Position numbers and translations under genes: made by a program
Assembly: GCF_032594935.1 (NCBI RefSeq)
Contig: NZ_CP118734.1
Location: 1,206,001-1,270,000 of the forward strand
DNA length: 64,000 bases
Origin: Streptococcus sp. 29892
GTDB lineage: Bacteria; Bacillota; Bacilli; Lactobacillales; Streptococcaceae
Direction of reading: 5' to 3'
The notes under the pieces: model-generated
Databases searched by the model: none
What the model was told of the DNA's origin: nothing
What the model saw: the letters and a program-made list of their open reading frames with translations, nothing else
In this document: positions 37,658 through 47,556 of the stretch, in pieces
Position numbering within the stretch: position 1 is the stretch's first letter
Layout: each line of letters starts with the position of its first letter

Positions 37658-38045
37658 TTATTTTTTGCGATTATCTTTAAATTTTACAACCACACGAAGT
37701 TGACGCTCAGGGTGTTCAGTCAAATCAATCATTTGAACGCGGGCTTCAAGAATGTCACCATGTCCATAGAATAACATACGACTAATCAAACTATTCTTGT
37801 GCTTTGGAATGTAACCTAACTTTTTCCCTTGATACAGAATTACAACAGCCTCTGAATCATAGGGGTTAGTTGGCTCCGCAAGCATTTCCAAAGAAGTTCC
37901 CAGCTTCAACTCTTTTAACCATCGCTCCCTTCTCGTTTTCAAGGAGCGAGCTCAGACAGTCCACTGGACTGTCTGACTAGTAAGCAAATCCTGCCAAATG
38001 AAAATCTTCAACATGCCGTGTCGGTTCAAAGTTGGCAAATGTCAT
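37658..38045 (-). pseudogene. HIRAN-domain protein gene, disrupted
   Basis: A good ribosome site (AAGGAGGCTACTT) and ATG at 38043-38045 start the peptide MTFANFEPTRHVEDFHLAGFAY, then a TAG at 37977-37979 stops it. The rest of the domain, LKLGTSLEMLAEPTNPYDSEAVVILYQGKKLGYIP and onward, continues in another frame to 37658. Between the halves lies a palindromic unit (37923-37975) of the same kind as the array after rpoD. The HIRAN domain binds DNA ends in larger proteins; the free-standing form is of unknown role. A TTG-started 94-residue remnant (37658-37942) could still be made, but it lacks the first beta strands. Confidence 0.85.
37923..37975. repeat. hairpin unit inserted in the HIRAN gene
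   Basis: CGCTCC / GGAGCG arms enclose the 14-nt loop CTTCTCGTTTTCAA, matching the loop consensus of the rpoD-proximal array at C4, TTT 8-10 and A13. Four nt later comes a second perfect hairpin with 10-bp arms CAGACAGTCC / GGACTGTCTG and a 3-nt loop. The unit ends 1 nt from the premature stop codon. Confidence 0.8.
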
Positions 38046-38074
38046 AAGTAGCCTCCTTAATAAAATCGTTCAGC

Positions 38075-38788
38075 TTATTCTGCAATCAGAGTTTCCAAGC
38101 CGACCTTCATCATGTCTGTGAAGGTGTTTTGACGTTCTTCTGCTGTGGTGTCTTCTTCTGGATTGACCAAGCTATCTGAAATGGTCATAATAGCAAGTGT
38201 TTCAACGCCAAATTTAGCACCCAAATAGTAAAGAGCTGCCGCTTCCATTTCAACTGCTTTAACACCGATTTGCCCCAGTTCCAAGTTACGACTGAAGAGT
38301 TTTGGTGAGTAGAAACTATCTGAAGATAGAACATTGCCCACATGAGTAGTAATATCGAGTTCCTTAGCAATATGGTAGGCCTTGTCCAAGAGATTGAAGC
38401 TAGCAATCTGTGGCAGGTCATATTCTGGCCAATCAATGTTCATCATTTTAGAGTTGGTTGCTGCTGCCTGAGCCAAGACCAATTCCCGAACATGGACATC
38501 CTTGTTAAGCGAACCTGCTGTTCCCACACGGATAAGCTTCTTAACGCCGTAGTCGTTGATAAGCTCATGGGCGTAGATAGAAATGGAAGGCATTCCCATA
38601 CCTGTTCCCATGACAGATACGCGATGACCTTTGTAAGTACCAGTATAGCCAAACATATTGCGGACTTCATTGAAGCAAACTGCGTCTTCAAGAAAGTTTT
38701 CCGCGATAAATTTAGCACGAAGTGGATCACCAGGAAGCAAAATCTTATCGGCAATTTCACCTGGTTTAGCAGAAATATGAATAGACAT
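38075..38788 (-). CDS. deoD: purine nucleoside phosphorylase DeoD-type
   Basis: This phosphorylase cleaves purine (deoxy)nucleosides to base and (deoxy)ribose-1-phosphate. It has 237 residues. [30 protein letters not shown] is the hexameric-type start with the phosphate site, [18 protein letters not shown] follows, and [12 protein letters not shown] plus TISDS hold the nucleoside and catalytic Asp contacts. It is the last gene of the salvage block, after the HIRAN remnant's opposite end. Confidence 0.96.
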   Translation of the reverse strand: MSIHISAKPGEIADKILLPGDPLRAKFIAENFLEDAVCFNEVRNMFGYTGTYKGHRVSVMGTGMGMPSISIYAHELINDYGVKKLIRVGTAGSLNKDVHVRELVLAQAAATNSKMMNIDWPEYDLPQIASFNLLDKAYHIAKELDITTHVGNVLSSDSFYSPKLFSRNLELGQIGVKAVEMEAAALYYLGAKFGVETLAIMTISDSLVNPEEDTTAEERQNTFTDMMKVGLETLIAE

Positions 38789-38820
38789 GTATTGTACCTC
38801 TTTGTTCTATTTTCGATTGC

Positions 38821-39630
38821 TTACAATTCAGCCAAGATAGCTTTCACCAATCCCTTGAAGTTGCCCTTGATTTGCTCGGTTACTTCTACGACTTCCTCGT
38901 GGTTGAGTTCCGATTGGAAACCAGCCGCAAAGTTGGTGATGGCAGAAATTCCCAAGACTTTCATACCTGAGTGGGCCGCCACGATAACTTCTGGCACTGT
39001 TGACATACCGACTGCGTGGGCACCCATGGTCTTGAAGGCCAAGATTTCAGCTGGCGTTTCGTAGGTAGGACCTGTCACACCAAGGTAGACACCATTGTCC
39101 AACTTGATACCCAGTTTTTCCGCAACAGCATGGGCTTTCTCACGGTATTCTTTGGTGTAGGCGTTGGACATATCTGGGAAACGTGGACCAAATTCTTCCA
39201 AGTTTTCACCAATCAATGGGTTTTGACCTGTCATGTTGATGTGGTCTGTAATGGCCATGAGGGTACCTGGACCGTAACCGATACCACCTGCGGCATTGGT
39301 GACAATCACGCCTTCACAACCAAGAGCTTTCATGACACGAACTGGGAAAGTCACAACTTCCATCGGATTTCCTTCATAAAAGTGGAAACGACCTTGCAAA
39401 GCCAAAACCTTGCGACCAGCCAAATCACCGTAAACCAACTTACCAGCGTGCCCAACAACTGTTGATTTACCCCAGTTTGGAATATCTGCATAGTCGATGA
39501 CAATGGCATTTTCAACTTCTTGGGCCAATTCACCCAAGCCAGAACCCAAAATCAAACCGAATTCAGGTTTAATCATTCCTTTTTCTTCTAAGAAATTTTT
39601 TGTTTCATAAATTTTTGCAAGTAAACTCAT
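38821..39630 (-). CDS. punA: purine nucleoside phosphorylase I (trimeric type)
   Basis: This enzyme phosphorolyses inosine and guanosine. It has 269 residues. LILGSGLGELAQEV is the phosphate loop, LQGRFHFYEGNPMEVVTFPVRVM the purine-site block, and VTNAAGGIGYGPG and GVYLGVTGPTYETPAE are signatures. It belongs to the trimeric class and so complements DeoD in substrate range. It follows the ArsC-like gene by 11 bp. Confidence 0.96.
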   Translation of the reverse strand: MSLLAKIYETKNFLEEKGMIKPEFGLILGSGLGELAQEVENAIVIDYADIPNWGKSTVVGHAGKLVYGDLAGRKVLALQGRFHFYEGNPMEVVTFPVRVMKALGCEGVIVTNAAGGIGYGPGTLMAITDHINMTGQNPLIGENLEEFGPRFPDMSNAYTKEYREKAHAVAEKLGIKLDNGVYLGVTGPTYETPAEILAFKTMGAHAVGMSTVPEVIVAAHSGMKVLGISAITNFAAGFQSELNHEEVVEVTEQIKGNFKGLVKAILAEL

Positions 39631-39641
39631 TTTTTCTCCTT

Positions 39642-39998
39642 TTATAAATAAGTTGACCAGTCATATTCTGGCATGTTTTCTTCGATAATGTCAAGGGGAC
39701 GGCAGAGAAAGGCTGTCTGTTCTCGCTCGATAATAGGACGGTTGAGCAAGGCAGGTTCTGCAACTAGACGTTGAAAAATGTCTGTTTCAGACAAACCTTG
39801 TCGTTCCTCCTCCGTCAACCGAACGACTGCTGAAGGTTGATTGCCCATTTTTTCCAAAAGAACTGTCAATTCTTCCGCAGTCAAGGGATTTTCTAAATAA
39901 TTAATCCACTTAACATCAAAGCCCTGACTTGGCAGTAAGATTTGTAATTTCTTGCACTTGCTGCAGTCGGGATTGTAATAGACCGTCAGTTGTTCCAT
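39642..39998 (-). CDS. ArsC/Spx-family thioredoxin-fold protein
   Basis: This is a 118-residue protein. The start LTVYYNPDCSKCKKLQ places a CxxC pair at the active-site position, and NRPIIEREQTAFLCRP resembles the ArsC/Spx C-terminal box. True arsenate reduction is not assured; homologues in this position are often simply called ArsC-family reductase. Its stop-to-start junction with deoB overlaps by 1 bp, so it is part of the salvage operon. Confidence 0.85.
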   Translation of the reverse strand: MEQLTVYYNPDCSKCKKLQILLPSQGFDVKWINYLENPLTAEELTVLLEKMGNQPSAVVRLTEEERQGLSETDIFQRLVAEPALLNRPIIEREQTAFLCRPLDIIEENMPEYDWSTYL

Positions 39999-41209
39999 TA
40001 AACCAGTCCGTCCAAGAAACTCTCACCAATCATGGCTTTTTCGACACCGAAGTTTTCTGCGATAGTAGCGGAAATATCTGCAAAATGTCCAACTGGCAAG
40101 ACTCCACTTCCCTTGAATGACTTGCTGTAAGCCAAGAGTGGCACATACTCACGAGTATGGTCCGTACCTGCATAGGCAGGGTCATTTCCGTGGTCAGCCG
40201 TAATCAAGAGCAAATCGTCCTCACGCATATTTTCGATAATTTCTGGGATACGGGCATCGAATTCCTGCAAGCAATCGCGGTAGCCTTCGATATCACGGCG
40301 GTGACCATAAACAGCATCAAAGTCCACCAAGTTGGTGAATGAGAAACCTTTCTCAAAGTCAGCTAACTGCAAGGTTTCAATCAAGACATCGACACCGTGC
40401 ATATTTGACTTGGTGTGGCCCATGTCATTTGTGATACCTGATGCGTTGAAAATGTCGCTGATTTTGCCGACAGAGTAGGTTGGCACGCCTGCATCAGCAA
40501 GTTTGTTGAGGACAGTTGCTTCAAATGGTGACACGGCATAGTCATGACGATTGGCAGTCCGAGAGAAATTGCCTGGCTCACCGACGTATGGACGGGCGAT
40601 GATACGACCAAGAAGAGCTGGGCGTTCAAGGGTGATGGAACGAGCATATTCACAGATACGGTACAATTCATCCAGTGGAATAATGTCTTCGTGGGCTGCA
40701 ATCTGAAGGACAGGGTCTGCGGAAGTATAGACGATTAACTCCCCAGTTTCCATTTGGCGAGGACCAAAGTCATCAATGACAGCTGTACCTGAATAGGGCT
40801 TGTTTGCCTCGCGGATGATTTTACGACCTGAGAACTCTTCGATTTTTGTCAAAATTTCCTCAGGGAAACCGTCCCAGAAAGTGTCGAATGGCTCAGTGAT
40901 ATTAAGACCCATGATTTCCCAGTGACCTGTCATAGTGTCCTTGCCGAGCGATACTTCTTCCAACTTAGTCACATAGCCAGTTGGACTTTCCTCAGCTGGA
41001 ACAGTGGCAAGAGCTGTGTCACGAGGGATATTTCCAAGACCGATTTTAGCCATATTGGGCACTGCTAACCCTGCCTTCTCAGAGATATGACCTAGTGTAT
41101 CAGACTCTGTGTCGTTGACACCAGCATTGAAAAACTTGTCTGCATCTGGTGCCGCACCGATTCCAACAGAATCCATAACCACCAGATGAATACGTTTAAA
41201 TTTAGACAT
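39998..41209 (-). CDS. deoB: phosphopentomutase
   Basis: This enzyme interconverts (deoxy)ribose-1- and 5-phosphates, joining nucleoside cleavage to the pentose pathway. It has 403 residues of the alkaline-phosphatase fold. [15 protein letters not shown] carries metal ligands, [12 protein letters not shown] the phosphorylated Thr, and [26 protein letters not shown] the second metal set. The ATG at 41209 follows AAAAAGGAG; a longer frame to 41290 overlaps the promoter (TGGTATAAT, TATAAT at 41290-41295). Confidence 0.96.
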   Translation of the reverse strand: MSKFKRIHLVVMDSVGIGAAPDADKFFNAGVNDTESDTLGHISEKAGLAVPNMAKIGLGNIPRDTALATVPAEESPTGYVTKLEEVSLGKDTMTGHWEIMGLNITEPFDTFWDGFPEEILTKIEEFSGRKIIREANKPYSGTAVIDDFGPRQMETGELIVYTSADPVLQIAAHEDIIPLDELYRICEYARSITLERPALLGRIIARPYVGEPGNFSRTANRHDYAVSPFEATVLNKLADAGVPTYSVGKISDIFNASGITNDMGHTKSNMHGVDVLIETLQLADFEKGFSFTNLVDFDAVYGHRRDIEGYRDCLQEFDARIPEIIENMREDDLLLITADHGNDPAYAGTDHTREYVPLLAYSKSFKGSGVLPVGHFADISATIAENFGVEKAMIGESFLDGLV

Positions 41210-41289
41210 AAGAACTCCTTTTTCTAAGAACTTGTATTGATAAGCGAGGTGCTGAATAGTGAATACAGGTTCTATTGTTCGTCTTTTCA

Positions 41290-41340
41290 TTATACCACAA
41301 AAACGCCTCTCATAGTTACTTTAATGAGAAGCGTTTTCAC
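41290..41340 (-). terminator. rpiA terminator followed by the deoB promoter
   Basis: AAAACGCTTCTCAT pairs with ATGAGAGGCGTTTT (41298-41340) and ends in a U-run; the extended -10 TGGTATAAT for deoB (TATAAT 41290-41295) begins immediately after. Confidence 0.75.
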
Positions 41341-41341
41341 T

Positions 41342-42016
41342 TTATTTCTTTTCAAGAATTTTTGGTCCCTGCGGTGTGCCGACAATGACCTTAGAAATCA
41401 AGCCTATAAAGAGCCCATGCTCTACGACACCAACTGTTCTATCCAATTCATCAGCCAAGGCGTAGCTGTCTTCAATCCGTTGCAAATCAAGGTCAATGAT
41501 GAAATTTTTCATATCAGTCACATGTTTCTGACCATCCTTCATCCGAAAACTTGGACGATAACCCTTTTTCTCGAAGAGGCGGAAAAGATTTTCAGAACCA
41601 TATTGCACCACTTCCACTGGCAACTTGAAGGCGCCAAGGGTATCGACCACCTTAGATTCATCCACAATCCAGATGCTATCCTTGCTGTTGACCGCAACCA
41701 CCTTCTCCATAAGCAGGGCGGCACCTCCACCCTTGATACCATTGAAGGCTCCGTCAACTTCATCAGCTCCGTCAACTGTCAAGTCTACATAGTCAACTTC
41801 ATCTATATTCTTTAAAGGAATTCCTAAAGAGGCTGCGTGGTCTGCAGTAGCATGAGAGGTCGTTACACCTGTAATCTGCAAACCTTCTTCCTGCACCCGA
41901 CGTCCGATTTCTTGTACAAAATAGTAGGCTGTCGAACCTGTCCCCAAGCCAACAATCATACCATCCGTCACAAACTCCGCCGCCTTAATCCCAACTTGTT
42001 CCTTTAAATTTGTCAT
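41342..42016 (-). CDS. rpiA: ribose-5-phosphate isomerase A
   Basis: This enzyme interconverts ribose-5-P and ribulose-5-P. It has 224 residues. [17 protein letters not shown] is the phosphate loop, [28 protein letters not shown] holds the catalytic acids and Lys, and IDGD-like region is [12 protein letters not shown]. It has its own extended -10 (TGCTATAAT, 42051-42058). It precedes deoB with a terminator between, so the two are only partly linked. Confidence 0.96.
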   Translation of the reverse strand: MTNLKEQVGIKAAEFVTDGMIVGLGTGSTAYYFVQEIGRRVQEEGLQITGVTTSHATADHAASLGIPLKNIDEVDYVDLTVDGADEVDGAFNGIKGGGAALLMEKVVAVNSKDSIWIVDESKVVDTLGAFKLPVEVVQYGSENLFRLFEKKGYRPSFRMKDGQKHVTDMKNFIIDLDLQRIEDSYALADELDRTVGVVEHGLFIGLISKVIVGTPQGPKILEKK

Positions 42017-42115
42017 GAATTGCTCCTTTCAGCTAAACCGTTTACATTCATTATAGCATGGATAGAAAATTCTGCCTACTGATTTCTACAAGAAGGCTAA
42101 TAAAACCTACCCCAT

Positions 42116-45100
42116 CTATAATTTTTCCACATCTTTCAGCTTGACAGAAACAATCTTGGACACACCAGATTCTTGCATGGTCACCCCATACATAGCATCC
42201 GCCGCCGCCATGGTCCCTTTTCGGTGAGTCACGACGATAAACTGGCTGTCCTTATCAAAGCGGTTGAGGTAGTCCCCGAAACGCTTGACATTGGCCTCGT
42301 CCAAGGCTGCCTCCACCTCGTCCAAGATGACAAAAGGAATGGTCTTGACGCGGATAATGGAAAATAGCAGAGCGAGGGCTGAGAGGGCCTTTTCGCCACC
42401 TGACATAAGATTGAGCGATTGGATTTTCTTACCCGGAGGCTGAACTGAAATCTCCACACCCGCAGTCAAAATATCCTGCTCCGTCAATATCAAGTCCGCA
42501 GAACCACCGCCAAACATCTGTCTGAAAGTCTGCTTAAAGCTTTCGCGAATGGCTTCAAAGGTGACCTTAAAGCGTTCCTTAACTTCATCATCCATTTCAT
42601 GAATGGTATTCAAGAGCAAATCACGCGCCGATAATATATCCGTCCGTTGTTCATTGAGGAAGGTCAGACGGTTATTGACCTCATCATACTGCTCAATAGC
42701 ATCCAGATTGACTGGACCAAGAGCACGAATAGAACGTTCCAAGTCTTTCAAAGCTTGTTCAGCAAGAGGCAAATTCTCTACTTCGTTTGCCTGGTCCAGA
42801 GCCGCTTCAAAGCTCAATTTGAAATGCTCTGTCAAATGACCAAGTAAGGTCCGTAGCCGATCTCCAGCCTGCTCACAATCAGCTTCCAGCTTGGCCTGCT
42901 TGCGAATGAGGTCATCATTTTTCAAACGAGCCTGGTCCAAACGACCTTCCAAGTCTTCAAACTGACCGTCAATATCTTCCAACTCAAATTTCAAGCGGAT
43001 TTGAATCTGATTGGTTTGGCTTTGTTTATCAGTCGCAGCCTGTAGTTGCTCTTCCAGAACTTCAATACTAGTATCTTCTAAAGCCTCAACCTTCTGGTTA
43101 ATCAGGTCTTCCAGGATAGAGATTTCCTTTTCAGTAGTCCCTTTTTCTTCCTGTAAACGACCAAGGTCTGTCTGTTCAAAGCGCAGCTGACTAGAAACTT
43201 CTGCCTGCTCCAAGGTCAATTGACCTTTCTGACTTTGTAGTTTTTGCAAACTTTCTTGGATACTGTCGCGATTATCACGCACCTGATTGATTTGATTGTC
43301 TAAGGCTTGTTTTTTCTCTGTCAAGGCTTGAAGGCTGGCTTCTTCCTTGCTAGCTTCATCTTCTAACTCAGTCAAAATGCTTGGGCTGACCTGACTCATT
43401 TGTAAGTCATACTGCGCGGTCACCTGAGCTAGACGATTTTCTGCCTGTTCTTGATGAATTCTTGCACTCTGCTGGCTCAGTCTAGCCTCTTCCCCCTCAG
43501 TCTTGATGGTTTCCAAACTTTCTCTGACCTGGTCTAGACTTGTCTTCTTAGTCGCCACCAAGTTTTCTTGCTCTTTCAACTGGCTAGACAGCTCTGCTGT
43601 TTCTCCTAAAAGAGCATCGAGTTCAGGCTTAATGAAAGTGGTGCTGTTATTTCTATTGCTACCACCCGCAAAGGCGCCGCCAGGACGGATTTCAGCACCG
43701 TCCATGGTCACCATACGGACCTGAAACTTGGTCGCACGCGCCGCCTGATTGGCATGGTCAATGCTATCAAAAATCGCAATAGTGCCTAGCAAATTTTGGA
43801 AAATAGCATCTAGATTTGGTTGATAGGTCACGAGGTCGCTGGCCAGCCCCAAGAAACCATCTGAGGTTTGAAGTAGGGCAAGTTGCTGACTGGACAATTG
43901 ACGCGGCTTGATAGTGGTCAAAGGTAAGAAGGTAGCCCGTCCTTGACGTTTTTCCTTCAAGAAAGCAATCGCTCGCTTGGCTGTCGCCTCGTCTTCGACG
44001 ATAACGTTTTGGCTAGCTCCTCCAAGAGCAATTTCCAGAGCCGTCTGGTAACGAGTATCGAAAGTCAATTGCTCACTGACTGCCCCGATGATGCCACCCA
44101 GACTAGACGAAGCCTGCAAAACAGCCTTGACCCCTGCGTAGAAATTGGAGTGATTTTTTAAGATGGCTTCCAAACTAGACTGGCGAGCTTGTTTACCCTT
44201 CATTAAATCCAGTAAATCAAAAAGACTACTTTGCTCAGCCTGATAGACTGCCTGTGCCTGATCTAGCTCTTCTTTCTTAGTCTGATAGGCTGCCAATAAT
44301 TCCTTCAAAACTTGATTGGCCTTCTCTGCAGCAAGTCGGCTCTTATCCAATTCTTCTTGAGCCTGATTTTTCTCAGCTTGCAGACGTGCTAGGTCAGCAG
44401 ATTTACTTTCTGATAAGCTGATTTGATTGGCAATATCCTGCTGAATCTTGGTCAAGCGGTTTGATGCTTCAGCCTCTTCCTGCATGAGGGCGACATACTG
44501 CTCACGCAGATGGTCCAAAACCTGATCTGGATCTTCGGAGAAGTAGGAAATTTCCTTATCCACCGCAGCAATATCTTCTTTCAAGCTAGACAAAGAACGC
44601 TCCAACTGATCAATTTTCTCTTGCCTTTGCCCAATCTGTTGTTCCAAACTAGCCCGCTTCCCTAGCATACTTTCCAAACGCTCTTGAGCCTCTTGGCGAC
44701 TGGATTCATTCTGACTAGATTCCAATTTATGAACCTCAATTTTTCGCTCCAAGTCACTGATCAACTTGGTCAAATCCAGCAAAATAGCCTGTTCACGCTC
44801 CATTTGCTCGGATAGGCGATGGCGTTTTTCTTTTAAGGACTGGTTTTCTTGCTCCAGCTCCGAACGCTGTTGGTAGTAGCTTGCTAATTCTAACTTGACT
44901 GCCTCAAGCTCGCTTTCCTTGGCAGTCAAAGCTTCTTTACCATTTGTCAACTGAGCAACCAAAACATCCAGATACAGTTCCTTACGTTGGCCATCAAGTT
45001 CCAAGAATTGTTTAGCCGTTAGCGCCTGTTTCTCCAAGGGTTTGACCTGATTGTCCAATTCATAGATAATATCGTCCAAACGGTCCAAATTTCCTTGAGC

Positions 45101-45649
45101 CTGTGCTAGCTTGCTCTCCGTTTCTTTCTTACGGGTCTTGTATTTTAAGACCCCTGCTGCCTCTTCGAATATGGCTCTGCGTTCTTCTGGCTTGGAATTA
45201 AAAATAGCCTCAACCCGTCCTTGCGAGATGATAGAAAAGGAATCACGCCCCAAACCAGTATCCATGAAGAGATCGTGAATATCCCGCAGACGAACCTTCT
45301 GACCATCTATCAAGTATTCGCTATCGCCAGACCGATAAATATGGCGTTCTACCTTGATTTCTTTATTCTTATTGGCAATAAAACCTGAACTATTATCCAA
45401 GGTTACCACTACTGAGGCATAGTTAAGAGCCTTACGGCTTTCAGTCCCCGCAAAGATAACATCCGGCATCTTGCCTCCACGCAGGCTCTTGGCAGAAGAT
45501 TCTCCCAAGGCCCAACGCAGACTTTCTGTAATATTGGACTTGCCCGAACCATTTGGTCCTACAACAGCAGTCACCCCACGGTCAAAAACTACCTTAGTCT
45601 TATCTGCGAAGGACTTGAAGCCCTGCATTTCAATCGATTTAAGATACAT
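42116..45649 (-). CDS. smc: chromosome segregation protein SMC
   Basis: This condensin ATPase compacts and segregates chromosomes with ScpA and ScpB. It has 1177 residues. Walker A is VVGPNGSGKSNI (residues 29-40). Two long coiled coils (about 165-480 and 670-1010) surround the hinge, where ILKNHSNFYAGVKAVLQA and GGAFAGGSN occur. The signature is LMSGGEKALSALALLFSI and Walker B is FVILDEVEAALDEAN. It starts 2 bp past the rnc stop, the conserved streptococcal rnc-smc pair. Confidence 0.98.
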   Translation of the reverse strand: MYLKSIEMQGFKSFADKTKVVFDRGVTAVVGPNGSGKSNITESLRWALGESSAKSLRGGKMPDVIFAGTESRKALNYASVVVTLDNSSGFIANKNKEIKVERHIYRSGDSEYLIDGQKVRLRDIHDLFMDTGLGRDSFSIISQGRVEAIFNSKPEERRAIFEEAAGVLKYKTRKKETESKLAQAQGNLDRLDDIIYELDNQVKPLEKQALTAKQFLELDGQRKELYLDVLVAQLTNGKEALTAKESELEAVKLELASYYQQRSELEQENQSLKEKRHRLSEQMEREQAILLDLTKLISDLERKIEVHKLESSQNESSRQEAQERLESMLGKRASLEQQIGQRQEKIDQLERSLSSLKEDIAAVDKEISYFSEDPDQVLDHLREQYVALMQEEAEASNRLTKIQQDIANQISLSESKSADLARLQAEKNQAQEELDKSRLAAEKANQVLKELLAAYQTKKEELDQAQAVYQAEQSSLFDLLDLMKGKQARQSSLEAILKNHSNFYAGVKAVLQASSSLGGIIGAVSEQLTFDTRYQTALEIALGGASQNVIVEDEATAKRAIAFLKEKRQGRATFLPLTTIKPRQLSSQQLALLQTSDGFLGLASDLVTYQPNLDAIFQNLLGTIAIFDSIDHANQAARATKFQVRMVTMDGAEIRPGGAFAGGSNRNNSTTFIKPELDALLGETAELSSQLKEQENLVATKKTSLDQVRESLETIKTEGEEARLSQQSARIHQEQAENRLAQVTAQYDLQMSQVSPSILTELEDEASKEEASLQALTEKKQALDNQINQVRDNRDSIQESLQKLQSQKGQLTLEQAEVSSQLRFEQTDLGRLQEEKGTTEKEISILEDLINQKVEALEDTSIEVLEEQLQAATDKQSQTNQIQIRLKFELEDIDGQFEDLEGRLDQARLKNDDLIRKQAKLEADCEQAGDRLRTLLGHLTEHFKLSFEAALDQANEVENLPLAEQALKDLERSIRALGPVNLDAIEQYDEVNNRLTFLNEQRTDILSARDLLLNTIHEMDDEVKERFKVTFEAIRESFKQTFRQMFGGGSADLILTEQDILTAGVEISVQPPGKKIQSLNLMSGGEKALSALALLFSIIRVKTIPFVILDEVEAALDEANVKRFGDYLNRFDKDSQFIVVTHRKGTMAAADAMYGVTMQESGVSKIVSVKLKDVEKL

Positions 45650-45651
45650 AC

Positions 45652-46341
45652 CTATCCTCTAGCCTCCACAGCATTTTTTGCGGCGGCTTGTTCAGCTAAC
45701 TTTTTGGAACGACCACGACCACGACCAATCACATGCTGGTCTGCAGATACCTCGACTTCAAAGGTCTTATCGTGGGCAGGACCTGATTCAGCCACCACCT
45801 GATAAGAAATTGCAATCTCACCATTTACCTGCAGGATTTCCTGTAAGGCAGTCTTGTAGTCGGTCACGCGCTCAAAATTCCCCTCTTCCAGACGAGGAAT
45901 CATGACCTTATGAATAAAGTCCTCCACGGTCTTTTCTCCCTTGTCCAATAGCAGAGCTCCTAAGAAAGCCTCGAAAGCATCTCCCAAAATGGTATCACGA
46001 TTGCGCCCCCCAGACTTCTCTTCTCCTCTACCAAGACGAAGGAAGCTATCAAAGCCACAGGCACGCGAAAAACCAGCCAAGGACTCCTCACGAACAAAGG
46101 TCGAACGCAACTTGGACATCTCCCCTTCCGGTCTATCAGGATATTTTTTATAGAGGTACTTGGAAATCATCAACTGGAGAACAGCGTCTCCTAAAAATTC
46201 CAAGCGTTCATTATGTGAAATTTTTAGAAGGCGATGCTCATTGGCATAAGAAGTATGGGTAAAAGCCGTTTCCAACAAATTCAAATCCGAAAAATCAATC
46301 CCAAAATCCGCCAAAAGTTTTTTATGTAAATCTTTCATCAT
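45652..46341 (-). CDS. rnc: ribonuclease III
   Basis: This double-strand-specific RNase processes rRNA and structured RNAs, potentially including the hairpin elements in this window. It has 229 residues. The catalytic signature is [15 protein letters not shown], with the second acidic site in [19 protein letters not shown] dsRNA-binding domain ([11 protein letters not shown] to [13 protein letters not shown]) ends it. Two adjacent ATG codons are possible starts behind AAAGGAG. The promoter has an extended -10 TGGTATAAT (TATAAT 46404-46409). Confidence 0.97.
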   Translation of the reverse strand: MMKDLHKKLLADFGIDFSDLNLLETAFTHTSYANEHRLLKISHNERLEFLGDAVLQLMISKYLYKKYPDRPEGEMSKLRSTFVREESLAGFSRACGFDSFLRLGRGEEKSGGRNRDTILGDAFEAFLGALLLDKGEKTVEDFIHKVMIPRLEEGNFERVTDYKTALQEILQVNGEIAISYQVVAESGPAHDKTFEVEVSADQHVIGRGRGRSKKLAEQAAAKNAVEARG

Positions 46342-46534
46342 CTAACTCCTTTCTAAAGAGTAATCCTTACAAAATAGAAGTTTCAAATTCACTTCATCCT
46401 AATATTATACCACATTTCCCACAGGACTTCCCTCTGGAGCTGAACATTCAACAAATAGCCCTCTTCATCTTTTTGCAAACATTTACATATCCATCCTTTT
46501 TCGATAAAATGGAAGAAAAAAGAAGGGAGTTAAC

Positions 46535-47533
46535 ATGCAAAACAAACCAAAACCACTCAACACCTCGCTCCTCTCCCTCTTTCAATTCATGGGAGCTGTT
46601 TTAGTCATCGCCCTCCATTGCCGCAGACTATTTGAAGCAGACCAGCTCCACTTCATCCAAAAATCCATCTTTAGTCGCATGGTCGTTCCCTACTTCATGG
46701 TCACCGCCAGCTTCTTCCTCCGACGCAACTACCCTAGCCTCTCCAAACAATACCTGATCCGCTACAGCAAGCAGTACCTGACCTGGTCCGTCCTCTACCT
46801 ACCCTTCTACCTCTTCTACCTAACCCTCCAAGAAATCCCCCTACTCCACTACCCCCTCGCACTCCTAGTCGGACTGACCTACACAGGCACCAGCTACCAA
46901 CTCTGGTACATGCCCGCCTTCCTGCTAGGTCTTGTCCTCGTCCACTATTCTTTAAGGAAATGGGGCTGGCGCATCACAGCTTGTCTAGCCTGCCTTCTCT
47001 ATCTCCTAGGCTCAGTCGAAACCTACTCCTCCTACCTGGCAGAATCGATTTTCCTGACCGCATTTGACAGCTACAAAACCTTCTTTTTCACCAGCCGCAA
47101 CGGCCTCTTCTACGCACCGATTTTTGTCCTGACAGGCTTTTATCTAGCCGACAAACTCAATCAACCCATTTTCCAATACCGACAAAAAACCAAACTACTT
47201 GTCTGCATAGCCCTTTTAACTTTTGAGGCTACAATCATCTATCTCAATCAGGGCTACGACAAGAACTTTCTATTTAGCCTGATTCCATTCACAGCCTATC
47301 TAGTCGCCTGGACCCTAACCACAGACCTCTTCCGCCAAAAGAAATTCCAATTTCTCAAAGAATACGCCAGCTATTATTATTTTATCCATGTTATCCCAGT
47401 CGAAGCCAGCTTTTTCTTCCTAGAAAATCATTCCCTGACTATAATACAGCAAGGTTGGCTAGTCTTCTTTATCACCATCATCACTTGCCAACTGCTCAGC
47501 TGGTTAATCATTAAACACAAAAGAACCTTGTAA
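46535..47533 (+). CDS. acyltransferase family 3 membrane protein
   Basis: This is a 332-residue polytopic protein of the AT3/OafA type. The N-terminal motif FMGAVLVIALHCRR contains the conserved His region, followed by PYFMVTASFFLRR and about nine further hydrophobic segments (for example LWYMPAFLLGLVLVHYSLRKWGW). Such proteins acylate cell-surface sugars or related envelope targets. Its codons end in C far more than its neighbours (runs such as CTC, TAC, ACC), which may indicate a different origin. It is a single-gene unit behind AAGGGAG. Confidence 0.82.
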   Translation: MQNKPKPLNTSLLSLFQFMGAVLVIALHCRRLFEADQLHFIQKSIFSRMVVPYFMVTASFFLRRNYPSLSKQYLIRYSKQYLTWSVLYLPFYLFYLTLQEIPLLHYPLALLVGLTYTGTSYQLWYMPAFLLGLVLVHYSLRKWGWRITACLACLLYLLGSVETYSSYLAESIFLTAFDSYKTFFFTSRNGLFYAPIFVLTGFYLADKLNQPIFQYRQKTKLLVCIALLTFEATIIYLNQGYDKNFLFSLIPFTAYLVAWTLTTDLFRQKKFQFLKEYASYYYFIHVIPVEASFFFLENHSLTIIQQGWLVFFITIITCQLLSWLIIKHKRTL

Positions 47534-47556
47534 GATCTAACTTACAAGGCTTTTTT
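47526..47556. terminator. bidirectional terminator between the acyltransferase and ArsR genes
   Basis: CCTTGTAAG-ATCTAA-CTTACAAGG with C-T6 on the right; it overlaps the acyltransferase stop codon. Confidence 0.85.
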
